64,000 bases of DNA from Thiomicrospira sp. ALE5 (GTDB lineage: Bacteria; Pseudomonadota; Gammaproteobacteria; Thiomicrospirales; Thiomicrospiraceae): NCBI RefSeq assembly GCF_900112445.1, contig NZ_FOYY01000003.1, positions 569,960 through 633,959 of the forward strand, written 5' to 3'. Below the pieces are notes generated by a model. It was not told where the DNA came from, made no database searches, and was given only the letters and a program-made list of their open reading frames with translations. Made by a program: the position numbers and the translations under genes. Shown in pieces: positions 55,301-62,990 of the stretch (positions are counted from its first letter, which is position 1; every line of letters begins with the position of its first letter).

Positions 55301-56360
55301 CCGTTGGCTGCAACCCGACAATAACCAATTGGACTTAGCCATCACTTATGATCCAAGCTTGCTGACCCAGACCCCTGATGCGCCATCGGCCATGGCACCC
55401 ATTTTCGTTCGACTCGATAGTGACAACTTCCAGTTATTGAACACCTCATTAGGTGATATCAACAGTCAAATTGGCATCCGGTTAAATTATCACCCTAATG
55501 TCATTCAAATTTTGGGGGGCGTGAAATTACAAAATACCCAGCTTAATCTGGCTCTTGAAACGGGGCAATCACGCACCGCGATCAGTGGCGATGAAATCCT
55601 GCTCGATGCACAGGGTAAGCCAATTGAAGTTGAGGATACCAACTTACCCATATTCTTAGACTTCACGGTCGGTTTTGGCGACAATGTACAGATTCGCGGA
55701 CTCGATGCCCGGGTTTGGCTAGGCGGGGAACTGAACCTAGTTCAAACCCCGCAACAGCCTGAACTACGCGGTTTTGGTCAAGTCCGTATCGAGCGCGGCC
55801 GCTTAAATATTGACCGGCGTAATCGCATTGAAATTGATCCATCGGGTTTTTCTTTTAATGGTCCACTTGATAACCCGCGCCTTGATGTCAACCTATTCCG
55901 CGTCGTTGATCAAACCACGGCAAGATTGAATATAACGGGACAAGCTACAAGACCACAGTTTGTGTTCTATTCAACACCCACTCAATCGCAAGCAAGAATT
56001 GTTAATTTATTAATTTTCGGCCGCGCAGGTGATCTACAAAATGAACCAAACTACGAATCGCAAATGCTAACCGCACTCTACAAGCTGGGGCTACAAAACA
56101 ATCTACCCATCCTTAATGATCTCACCCAAGGTTTAGGTATCGAGGATATTTACTTTGATGTTCAAGATCGAGAAGTGAGCAACTTGATTCTTGGTCGTGC
56201 GATTAACGAGCAAATATATATTAATTATGCCCACAATCTTTCTGGTGTAGGACAAAGTGCTGTTCAGTTATTTTTTAACCTGACACCCAACTGGCTAATC
56301 AAAAGTGAAAGTGGAGAACTGAGTAATGCCATCGACTTAATTTATCGACTTGAACGTTAG
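52392..56360 (+). CDS. tamB: TamB AsmA-like lipid-transport/assembly bridge
   Basis: The 1322-residue protein has one N-terminal membrane helix (about 12-36) and a very long beta-rich periplasmic part built of repeating amphipathic strands (a lipid groove). It ends in the TamB domain (about 1000-1322) with LWLGGELNLVQTPQQPELRG, RIERGRLNIDRRNRIEIDPSG and FSFNGPLDNPRLDVNLFRV. TamB spans the periplasm between the inner membrane and TamA and moves phospholipid. Length is near the E. coli 1259. The stop overlaps the convergent cyclo-ligase gene by four bases. Confidence 0.95.
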   Translation: MIINIKKIILRALLALTSFLASVTLILAGLLSLAILWVISHPQAPQTLYNWASESPLLADYWPEGLVIDKLEGPLYQGISLQNLYYPLPSAEHELAGTVAIKQLALKWRPHRLLNKELNIKELLILAPQIAMIEQKPSESATPLDWEELANLAFDTEDVHQLLTPLSRLDWDIKLQQLRVDDLTFQQGEQDWTLDKALVALKWHQQMLTLNQLNLTAYNSQVELHGLLQYHHAQHTRLELQGRLHHWQNFAWLPLELSEQLKGINTRLPAIQLSAQLEAQQQQITAQLALEGPLDFKWQQQLAGNDQNLEWHTQLTINIDQQSPLSDLELPIELQSLTFSSHGQGSWFGQTLEAQQQLSIQSHNLPEIELANRIGLTPNVNQQTEINTQSALTLEDHGTLHQVMLWNLDNKTGHLRINTRDFMIPGTLNSNENDDKQAWKLNLDSGIQLLDWEERSLILDINQLKLEGLAEPLMFSGHALSRLSQPDLYQLDWLTSELRYGDIDGQFKLALSLAKDRSQLILDQLGLYLGDNQLELSARVSDDLTLDLQLNAARLDQFHPDLSGEVQGKVTLHQPARTDDWLKLVDSAQLTQTWLINNLGWQDWQLTEAQFTTDGDLGNLFSHQIELRLAHLAEQTATAPIIEQLSFSRQAINKSTHASQTQNHLVLTQPDLSLTLSLTDHWSEPLNLDALTNWSAWQTSGLQPRFTLDELILTAPVVGTWQLGEPAQGNWQGVQKGLTLSPLCLQQDSMASFCLQSAQQRIQWQAQHLPWQDWLAPFQPDNITLLGEFAIQGRLDWNLTQSQGNQAQTLDWKLHNTLNWPYFFINVQTPEVALPLTVLNWRNELKASPNQLDLTSQAQLNQHGQLDSQISLTKTANQAWSDAGLSGHFLVDIIDLYLAKDWQNIITIHQQNLSFKADLDGTVNAPQLSANLGLALDFDLPLLGLSEQSISIASDITYPIPATEPLLISGRWLQPDNNQLDLAITYDPSLLTQTPDAPSAMAPIFVRLDSDNFQLLNTSLGDINSQIGIRLNYHPNVIQILGGVKLQNTQLNLALETGQSRTAISGDEILLDAQGKPIEVEDTNLPIFLDFTVGFGDNVQIRGLDARVWLGGELNLVQTPQQPELRGFGQVRIERGRLNIDRRNRIEIDPSGFSFNGPLDNPRLDVNLFRVVDQTTARLNITGQATRPQFVFYSTPTQSQARIVNLLIFGRAGDLQNEPNYESQMLTALYKLGLQNNLPILNDLTQGLGIEDIYFDVQDREVSNLILGRAINEQIYINYAHNLSGVGQSAVQLFFNLTPNWLIKSESGELSNAIDLIYRLER

Positions 56361-56971
56361 TCGGTAAAAACATGGCATGCTTGCTCGGTAATGCAAGCAT
56401 CTAAGCTAATATCCCATGGCTGAGGGATTAGATAATCAACCTTCTGCAAGCTATGCGCCCAACCCACCAACCAGGGGCGCTGTGATGATGGCAAATCTGC
56501 AACACCGGCTAATAAGCGATCATAGTAGCCCCCGCCCATTCCTAACCTATTACCCCGGTTATCAAATGCAACCAAAGGCATTAAGACACACTGAATCTGC
56601 TCTAGAGCACAAATGGGTTGATGTCTATCAGGCTCTAATATCCCAAACCTATTCGGTTGTAAGGGCACCTGCCCATCCCATAGACCACAATGCATTTCTC
56701 CAGGACGACTGCCCAGAACAGGTAAGGCTAATTGCCAATCCGGTTCAGCTAGCACCCACTCCAAAACCTGCTGAGTGGCTAATTCACCATCAGCCGCAAT
56801 AAAACCAAGCAACACCTTTTGAGTGACCGCATGAGATCGTCGATTAAGCCATGGCCAATAGTTTTGAAAATGTAACGACGCATCAGCTGCATGCTGTCTC
56901 TGAACATCTAAGCTAAGGTTTTGACGAGCCAAACGCATCATTTGACGAAGCTGAGAAAGGGAAAAACGCAT
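56357..56971 (-). CDS. 5-formyltetrahydrofolate cyclo-ligase
   Basis: This enzyme recycles 5-formyl-THF to methenyl-THF with ATP. In 204 residues it shows the family pattern: an arginine-rich N-terminus (LRQMMRLARQNL), PVLGSRPGEMHCGLWDG, ILEP-containing substrate loop, and GNRLGMGGGYYDRLLA near residue 150. It lies directly downstream of the 6S RNA gene, exactly like ygfA behind ssrS in E. coli, and is probably transcribed with it. Confidence 0.95.
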   Translation of the reverse strand: MRFSLSQLRQMMRLARQNLSLDVQRQHAADASLHFQNYWPWLNRRSHAVTQKVLLGFIAADGELATQQVLEWVLAEPDWQLALPVLGSRPGEMHCGLWDGQVPLQPNRFGILEPDRHQPICALEQIQCVLMPLVAFDNRGNRLGMGGGYYDRLLAGVADLPSSQRPWLVGWAHSLQKVDYLIPQPWDISLDACITEQACHVFTD

Positions 56972-56992
56972 AATTAACCATTAGAAAAGAGG

Positions 56993-57150
56993 GAGTGAAA
57001 TGGGGCTGCGGTCCCTGAACCCGGAGGTTCAAGGTGGCAGCCTAGGCCATATGTTTAGGTTCCTCGGACATAAGCGAGGTACTCACCACAAATGGCATCT
57101 GGCCCCAAAGTAGTACTTATCGGCTCGAGGGTCTCGCGCCCCATTCCACA
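56993..57150 (-). ncRNA. ssrS: 6S RNA
   Basis: On the minus strand a terminal stem of 12 pairs joins GTGGAATGGGGC (57138-57149) with GCCCCATTTCAC (56995-57006). Inside it are the conserved closing-stem elements CGAGACCCTCGAGCCGATA and the matching CCTTGAACC...GGGTTCAGGG, a large central bubble, and an upper hairpin (CCTCGCTTATGTCCGAGG). This is the 6S fold, which mimics an open promoter and binds sigma70 RNA polymerase. The gene order with 5-FCL downstream confirms it. The exact ends are estimated to within several bases. Confidence 0.93.
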
Positions 57151-57155
57151 ATTCC

Positions 57156-57161
57156 ATATTA
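57156..57161 (-). promoter_or_regulatory. -10 element of the 6S RNA promoter
   Basis: TAATAT, preceded by TGG as an extended -10, lies about six bases upstream of the predicted 6S RNA start near 57150. A convincing -35 is not visible (TGTTTT about 16 bases upstream), which is acceptable for an extended -10 promoter. Confidence 0.55.
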
Positions 57162-57353
57162 CCACAGCTAATCATAAAAACACCACCTTAGCCGCAGGTA
57201 ATAGGATTGAGTCTATTAATTAACCTTCAACAGTAAAATTTATCACTGCTGATTTAGATCATCGTTAAAAATTTAATTAGTATTTTTACTTAATTTTTAT
57301 TAAAATAAAAACTAGCAATTTCACTTATTAATTTTAATCAATGGAGAAAGGTC

Positions 57354-57998
57354 ATGACCAAGACTACTCGGATCACTCATGATAAACATCGCAGCAGATT
57401 ACAACGCCAACGCGGTTTTTCGTTAATTGAAATCGCTATCGTACTGGTTATTATTGGTTTATTAATAACCGGCATTACCAAAGGCGCTGAACTCATCACC
57501 AATGCGCGAATCAATACGGCTGCTCAGGATGTCAATAACTATGCCGTGGCGCTAGTAAGCTATGAACAACGCTATGGCAATATTCTTACTCGCGCCCAAT
57601 CTGACGGTAACGGCTGGCAAGCTGATAGCAATTGGCAAGAAAAAAGCCAGCTTCTACTCACTGAGTTAAGCGATACGGGTTTTATAACCCCCAAATCACA
57701 ACATAACTTAGGCGGCCCCATTTACCTGGTCAAAAATGGTACAACTAGCGGCAGCCCCATCGGCACTCTAGGGAGCGCCGACCTTGCCAATAATGGCAGC
57801 AATAGCTTTAATTGGGCGTTATGCTATGGAGAAATCAATGACGACAGCCATATTAACCACCTTATTCGCCTTGTAGATGGCAATGAAACGCTTGGCAGCG
57901 GACGGGCGCGTCTTGTGCACAACACCACGCTGTTATCCAGTAGCGCAAGTGGTTTTACCGCAGATGACAACCATCGTACCGTCTGTTTTGAGATTTAA
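57354..57998 (+). CDS. Type IV pilin-like prepilin (pseudopilin)
   Basis: A basic leader of about 22 residues ends in RQRGFSLIEIAIVLVIIGLL, the prepilin peptidase site G|FSLIE with Glu5, followed by the hydrophobic helix that forms the pilus core. The remaining 160 residues have two pairs of candidate cysteines (ALCYGEI and HRTVCFEI), the usual C-terminal disulfide. GGAGAAAGG precedes the ATG. It converges with the pilus assembly operon (four-base overlap) and is separated from 6S RNA by about 200 AT-rich bases. It could be a major or minor pilin of an MSHA-like system. Confidence 0.88.
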   Translation: MTKTTRITHDKHRSRLQRQRGFSLIEIAIVLVIIGLLITGITKGAELITNARINTAAQDVNNYAVALVSYEQRYGNILTRAQSDGNGWQADSNWQEKSQLLLTELSDTGFITPKSQHNLGGPIYLVKNGTTSGSPIGTLGSADLANNGSNSFNWALCYGEINDDSHINHLIRLVDGNETLGSGRARLVHNTTLLSSSASGFTADDNHRTVCFEI

Positions 57999-58888
57999 TG
58001 CCTTTCACAATCTGGCAAGCGCTGTCCTAACGGAATACGTAGGGCAGCTACTCCATTCGCTTGGTTTACCAGTGACAACCCATAGCCATCGTAGTCGTTA
58101 ATTTGCCACCCACACCACATCATGGGCAACACCGACCATTCATTGTTAATATTGACATACTGCTTATGTCCGTCCGCGACCACTCCGGAAAAAATCGCTG
58201 CCGGAATAGGTGTGGCCGAAATGAGCACTTTTGTCGCAGCCTTTGAATATTCGGCAAGGTGATCCGTTGGCACGCTGGACGATAACGCTTGGTGAGTATT
58301 ATCCTGTTGTGTTAACAATGGCACAGACTTAGGCTGCGCCAAACCCTTTAACAGCGGCCACGTATCAATCTGCCAAGTACAGTTAATTGTGCCTTTAAAC
58401 GCTTGACTATCCTGACCAACTGTTAGTACATGACCTTGGCTCTGCCAGCGACATTGCACAGGTAACAAACCAGGGTGAAACGGATGGTCTTGCCAGGCTA
58501 ACCAGGCCTGGTAGTCAGACTGATCGTTGATGTGCAGCTGCTTGCGCAACTGATATCGCTGCCAATTGTAGGCAGGCTGTGATTGGGTGAGCTCAAGATC
58601 TGGCCAGGCCTGCTGATGTGCCTGCTGCCACTCGGTTAATGCGGCTGACCAATCATGGGCCGTAACACCCTGTTGCAACATACTGAGCCAGGGCTGCATG
58701 GCTTGCACCTTCTCTAACCACTGTTGATATTCGGCTTGCGCGACTAACTGCTGTTGATATTGAGCAGCGGCTTGCTGTTGGACATGCGCCTGATGATAGG
58801 CCAACCCCTGCCAACTAGCTAATAACGCTAAACCACTACTCAACAAAATGGTAACCGCCAGTGGTTTAGCCAAGGTCTTTAGGGCCAT
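57995..58888 (-). CDS. Hypothetical pilus-assembly operon protein with N-terminal membrane anchor
   Basis: I do not recognise a family. The roughly 297-residue protein has one membrane helix (about 10-28), then a glutamine-rich coiled-coil region (HVQQQAAAQYQQQLVAQAEY), and a periplasmic C-terminal half with four cysteines (PVQCRW, TINCTW, MMWCGW, PDCERH). Such a layout is common for the inner-membrane alignment proteins of type II and MSHA systems (GspM or PilO/MshJ roles). The frame opens with TTG at 58903, and the ATG at 58888 is preferred. It is the last gene of the operon. Confidence 0.7.
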   Translation of the reverse strand: MALKTLAKPLAVTILLSSGLALLASWQGLAYHQAHVQQQAAAQYQQQLVAQAEYQQWLEKVQAMQPWLSMLQQGVTAHDWSAALTEWQQAHQQAWPDLELTQSQPAYNWQRYQLRKQLHINDQSDYQAWLAWQDHPFHPGLLPVQCRWQSQGHVLTVGQDSQAFKGTINCTWQIDTWPLLKGLAQPKSVPLLTQQDNTHQALSSSVPTDHLAEYSKAATKVLISATPIPAAIFSGVVADGHKQYVNINNEWSVLPMMWCGWQINDYDGYGLSLVNQANGVAALRIPLGQRLPDCERH

Positions 58889-60231
58889 AATTGCCACGCC
58901 CAACTGACTGTAATCCTACTCTGCTGAGGGTCATGTAAACGCCCCAACTCAACCTCTAAACCTTGCAAATCCACTCTCCATTGCTCTAGTCGGCCTGTTA
59001 AAGATTGTTGATACGCAAAGTGATCTAAAATTTTGGTTAACTGATAACGCTGTGACCCCGCTAATTCAGCTTCAACCTGCCACTCCCAGTAGCCTGCAGG
59101 TTGCCAAGTCCACTGCAATTTTTGTACGCCCATGCCATAGTCAGTCAATTGTTGCCACATAGCTTCCGAAAGTTCATGCATGGATTGGGATTGGGATTGC
59201 CAGGCCTGGTAACGCTGTTTAATAGCCAGTAGCTCGCTCGTGATTTGCTGTTGTTGCAATTGAGTAAGAGACGGTTGAAGTGGAACAGGCTGAACGATCG
59301 GAGGCTGGGTTTGATGCCCCATCAAAACATGAGTAAGCCCAAACGAATCAAATGCAAACAAGGCCGCAAGCCATAACGTCAACCAAGTGGCTAAGAGGCC
59401 ATTCAACTTGATCAGACGCCTGCGTCTTAGCCGAGTCAAATAATATTGAAACCAAGGTGCCAGCGCATAAATCGGTTTGACGCGTTTTAACCGAGTTAGC
59501 ACCTTCGAATCATCGAATGCACAGCCGTGTGGCACAGCATGCGCTGCAACCGAAAACTCAGCCGCTGCTTCGCTATCAGCATTAGACACCACCCGATACC
59601 CATTTTGATCTATGCAAATTAAACAGGCAGGACCTTGGGCTGGCTGCAGCGATTGTTGTTGCAAATAATCCACAAAGCGTTGATCTTCAAACGACCAGTT
59701 TATTGCATCACGTTGATTAATCACTCGCCACCAGCAGGCCTGCTGCTGGTAATGTGCAAATTGTACCCACCGCTTAGGCGCCCATTCCAAATGCACCATC
59801 ACCCAATCTGGCTTTGACAACTTAACCAATAATGATTGGATGGCACTTTGTGGCCACCAAGCCTGCCACCATTGATTAAAACCATACAATCCAATGCCGT
59901 GCTGACCATTAAGGTTGCTCAGATCTGCCTGGTGCGGCTCCCATTGTTGCTGCAAATACACTGCTTGCCCTTGCCAACGACGCATAATCGGTTGCGCATA
60001 GAAACGGCTATTAGCAGAATCTTTATGGCTAAAACGCGCGCGCCGCACAAGCGCACGAGACCAGAACCAGGCCTGCCATAGTGGCAATTTTGGTCGCATT
60101 TGCCACTGACATGATTCGTCACTACTCAACAGCACCACTAATGGTTTGCTATCAGATGTTAACTTATCAACTAAGCTAAACTCACGTCCATCAAACCAAG
60201 CTAAAGACACCTTAAACTTAAAAAACGACAT
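58879..60231 (-). CDS. Hypothetical GspL/MshI-like pilus-assembly protein
   Basis: The 450-residue protein has a cytoplasmic N-terminal part of about 280 residues, one membrane helix near 285-303 (LLATWLTLWLAALFAFD), and a periplasmic coiled-coil part (TQLQQQQITSELLAIKQ) with a small terminal domain. This is the layout of GspL, PilM-PilN fusions and MshI. The start overlaps the platform-protein gene by 14 bases. No actin-like motifs are clearly readable, so the name is from layout and context only. It contains several CAGGCCTG copies, giving repeated QAW. Confidence 0.68.
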   Translation of the reverse strand: MSFFKFKVSLAWFDGREFSLVDKLTSDSKPLVVLLSSDESCQWQMRPKLPLWQAWFWSRALVRRARFSHKDSANSRFYAQPIMRRWQGQAVYLQQQWEPHQADLSNLNGQHGIGLYGFNQWWQAWWPQSAIQSLLVKLSKPDWVMVHLEWAPKRWVQFAHYQQQACWWRVINQRDAINWSFEDQRFVDYLQQQSLQPAQGPACLICIDQNGYRVVSNADSEAAAEFSVAAHAVPHGCAFDDSKVLTRLKRVKPIYALAPWFQYYLTRLRRRRLIKLNGLLATWLTLWLAALFAFDSFGLTHVLMGHQTQPPIVQPVPLQPSLTQLQQQQITSELLAIKQRYQAWQSQSQSMHELSEAMWQQLTDYGMGVQKLQWTWQPAGYWEWQVEAELAGSQRYQLTKILDHFAYQQSLTGRLEQWRVDLQGLEVELGRLHDPQQSRITVSWAWQLWP

Positions 60232-61441
60232 GCGCCATCATCCCATAAACCGGACCTAGAATAGCCAGAATCATCCATACCACCACTCCCCCAAGCATCA
60301 GGGTCGTCATAGGTTCTATCCATGGCTCAAATCGATCCAATTGCTGCCTCGCTTGCGCTTCAAAATAGTCTGCAAGTTGCTGCATCACCGGTGCGAGCTG
60401 TCCGGTTTTTTCGGCTAAGTTTAATAACTTCTGGCTAAATCTAGGTAAGTCTAAATTTTTGGTAACAGCCTGCGGCATAGGTACACCTTGTGCTAGCTGC
60501 TCATGCAAGACTTGCAGCTGAGTTTTTCGCTTAGCTGAAGGACTATTAGCGATCATTTGCCCTACCGCATCGTGGAGCGTGGTGCCCGCTGCGAGCAACC
60601 AATGCAATTGACGCATTAAATAGGCTCGCTCAAGCGCCAAACTCACCCGCCCGATATAAGGGATACGCTTTGAACCGACTGATTTAACCCCTAACCAGGT
60701 TACTAGCCCAGTCACAACCACACCGGCCAGCAACAGCCAAGGCTGTTGTATCATCAAATTAGACAACCCATACATTAAACGCGTGGCTTGATTAATGGGT
60801 GCGTTCATATCAATTAAAAACCCAATCAAATCAGGCAGAACCCAAACCAACATGAAACCTAATACCAAGATTAAAATGCTCGAAGCAATTAGTGGGTAGG
60901 TCAACAGCTTTTTAAGCCGCCCTCGAAAGCCCTTGCGCCAATGCTGTAAGGCCAACCAATGACACAAAACATCTGCTAATTGAGCCGTTTGCATACCGAG
61001 CCTAATACTTAATAGCCAAGTGGGATCAAAACGTAAGCCTGATGCTTGCCAGGCCTGGTCAAGTGGCGTGCCTTCATTAAGCTGCCTAGCCACTTGCTGT
61101 AATGCTGAACCTAATACTGAATTTGCAGTGGTGGCGCTATCTTGTTGCCATTCCACAAGCGTTTGAATAGAGTCACTCACCGTCAATCCCGAGGCGAGTA
61201 AGGCCACCCAGTCTTCAGTCAGTTGCACGCAATTAAACTGTCCACCACGGCTTAACTTAATTCGATGCAGTAACCCTGGTAACCCTCGCTGTGTCGAGTC
61301 AAAATCCAATCGCCTCAACCTTATCAGCACGCTACCTTGCTGGTCTAGTAGCTGGCGTAAACTTGCTTCTGAGGGCATCATCCGCTCCTCGGTTTTCACC
61401 TGACCATCCGTTGTAGTAAAGGTAAACCGAAAATTAGGCAT
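60218..61441 (-). CDS. Type II secretion/type IV pilus inner-membrane platform protein (GspF/PilC/MshG family)
   Basis: The 407-residue protein has two related halves, each a cytoplasmic helical domain followed by membrane helices (three in all: about 195-215, 245-265 and 380-400). Typical GspF sequences are VQLTEDWVALLASGLTVSDSI and RQLHWLLAAGTTLHDAVGQM, the two repeats, and LNLAEKTGQLAPVMQQLADYFE. It anchors the assembly ATPase and pulls pilins from the membrane. It overlaps the ATPase gene by eight bases. Confidence 0.93.
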   Translation of the reverse strand: MPNFRFTFTTTDGQVKTEERMMPSEASLRQLLDQQGSVLIRLRRLDFDSTQRGLPGLLHRIKLSRGGQFNCVQLTEDWVALLASGLTVSDSIQTLVEWQQDSATTANSVLGSALQQVARQLNEGTPLDQAWQASGLRFDPTWLLSIRLGMQTAQLADVLCHWLALQHWRKGFRGRLKKLLTYPLIASSILILVLGFMLVWVLPDLIGFLIDMNAPINQATRLMYGLSNLMIQQPWLLLAGVVVTGLVTWLGVKSVGSKRIPYIGRVSLALERAYLMRQLHWLLAAGTTLHDAVGQMIANSPSAKRKTQLQVLHEQLAQGVPMPQAVTKNLDLPRFSQKLLNLAEKTGQLAPVMQQLADYFEAQARQQLDRFEPWIEPMTTLMLGGVVVWMILAILGPVYGMMAHVVF

Positions 61442-62990
61442 GCCCTACTCCTACCACCCGCTGCAACTCAGCCTGATCAGTACGTTGATTAGCCACTAAT
61501 TGCGCACCGTGATCATAAAAATCCCCGATTTGTTGATCGGCTGGCCAACGTGAGACCATTTCAATTAAGACTTGCCGACCGGCATATTGACGAGACTCAA
61601 CAGGATCAGATTGACTGGCCTGCTCAGCTACTAGGCACCGAACTAAACGCTGCGCCATCACCCCCACTAAACATTCATTCATCACCGTTTCACTGACCCC
61701 TAAGTCGATCAGCCGATAGCGTGCCTGGCTGGCACGGTCACAGTGCAAGGTAGATAACACCAAATGCCCAGTCATCGCGGCTTGAAATGCCAAACGAGCC
61801 GTTTCAGCATCACGAATTTCGCCGACTAAAATAATATCTGGGTCTTGACGCAAAATCGCCCGCAAACCCTGCTGAAAACTCACCCCAAACTCACTATTTA
61901 CTTGGGTCTGGCGCAAACCGATTAGGCGATATTCAATCGGATCTTCCAGCGTCATAATATTGACACCCGGTTGATTAAGACTGGCTAACATGGCATACAA
62001 ACTGGTCGTTTTGCCCGACCCGGTCGGCCCTACAACCAAAATCACCCCTGCCGGCTGGGCTAACCAACGACGCAAGGCCTGTTCGCGTGGAGCATCTAAT
62101 CCCAATGCCGTCAAATCCAACACACTTTTCTGCTGATCCAAAACCCGTAACACCAGATTTTCGCCTTGTGACCCAGGTAAACTGCTTACCCTAAAATCAA
62201 TCGCCTTGCCCAGCAACATCATCGCAAAACGTCCATCTTGCGGTCGACGCTGTTCAGTGACATCTAAACCACTTAGAATCTTGATACGCGCCAAAATGGG
62301 CAACCAAAGTACTTTTGGAATGTAGTGTTGTAGCACCAACAAACCATCAATTCGATAGCGCAACTGCACAAACGCCTGCTCTGGCTCAAAATGTAAATCA
62401 GATGCACTTTGTCTAACTGCCTCAGTCAACAAACTATCCACCAAACGCACAATCGGGTGACGAAAATCATCCTGATCATTAAGACTGGCCTGCTGCGGGG
62501 ATAATTCGAGTGCCTCGTCAATCAACGCAGGAATCGCCCGCTGATATTGATAACTACGCGCAAGAAAATCGGCCAACTCATCACGGTTAATCAAGACCCA
62601 ATTAAGCTGAAAAGATGGCAAACGAGCAGTACAGTAGTGTTCAATTTGGTCTTGAACCCAGAGATCATCAGGATTTACCACGCCTAAAGTCAGATTTTGC
62701 TGCTGCAATTTGATAGGCGCTGCTTGCCATTTACGCAACAATACCGGCTCAAACAGGGTTAAGGCTTCGGGATCTGGAACAAGTTGGTTGAGACTTAAAT
62801 AACTTAACCCGAGTTGCTGGCCTTGATAAAAACTGGCCTGCTCCCGAGTTAAAAAGCCTAACTTAACACTATTATCGAGCAGGCTACCGCCTTGAAGCTG
62901 CTGTGCTTGCTCGGTCAGGGTCAACTGCGCATCATTAAGCACATGATGATTCAACAAATACGCCCGTTGTTGTTCATCGACTCGCATCAT
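61434..62990 (-). CDS. Type II/IV secretion ATPase (GspE/PilB/MshE family)
   Basis: The 518-residue hexameric ATPase has an N-terminal MshEN-like region (about 45-140), then the motor core: Walker A GPTGSGKTTSLYAML, the aspartate box TLEDPIEYR, Walker B LRQDPDIILVGEIRD, and the histidine box GHLVLSTLHCD. The zinc-binding tetracysteine usual after AQRLVR is absent; only one cysteine follows (RCLVAEQAS). The gene lies between the secretin and platform genes, the MSHA order L-E-G. Pilus extension rather than retraction is expected from the family. Confidence 0.93.
   Translation of the reverse strand: MMRVDEQQRAYLLNHHVLNDAQLTLTEQAQQLQGGSLLDNSVKLGFLTREQASFYQGQQLGLSYLSLNQLVPDPEALTLFEPVLLRKWQAAPIKLQQQNLTLGVVNPDDLWVQDQIEHYCTARLPSFQLNWVLINRDELADFLARSYQYQRAIPALIDEALELSPQQASLNDQDDFRHPIVRLVDSLLTEAVRQSASDLHFEPEQAFVQLRYRIDGLLVLQHYIPKVLWLPILARIKILSGLDVTEQRRPQDGRFAMMLLGKAIDFRVSSLPGSQGENLVLRVLDQQKSVLDLTALGLDAPREQALRRWLAQPAGVILVVGPTGSGKTTSLYAMLASLNQPGVNIMTLEDPIEYRLIGLRQTQVNSEFGVSFQQGLRAILRQDPDIILVGEIRDAETARLAFQAAMTGHLVLSTLHCDRASQARYRLIDLGVSETVMNECLVGVMAQRLVRCLVAEQASQSDPVESRQYAGRQVLIEMVSRWPADQQIGDFYDHGAQLVANQRTDQAELQRVVGVGHA

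Larger units (their letters stand above)
1207..61057. repeat. Dispersed highly iterated palindrome CAGGCCTG, about 36 copies
   Basis: Approximate first bases (within a base or two): 1207, 7860, 11992, 12409, 14784, 16749, 17988, 21291, 22496, 24969, 26861, 27004, 27602, 28734, 29282, 30981, 31518, 34740, 36971, 38740, 42587, 45829, 46226, 47581, 48726, 49152, 49251, 52474, 53700, 55023, 58503, 58605, 59201, 59735, 60068 and 61050. In 33 of them both flanking bases are G or C (consensus S-CAGGCCTG-S). Only two, at 7860 and 24969, are intergenic. About one copy would be expected by chance at this base composition. The count was made by eye and may miss some. Confidence 0.85.

Noticed and set aside
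56416-56802. Open frame of 128 codons on the plus strand
   Set aside because: It is antisense to 5-formyl-THF cyclo-ligase and has no recognisable domain.
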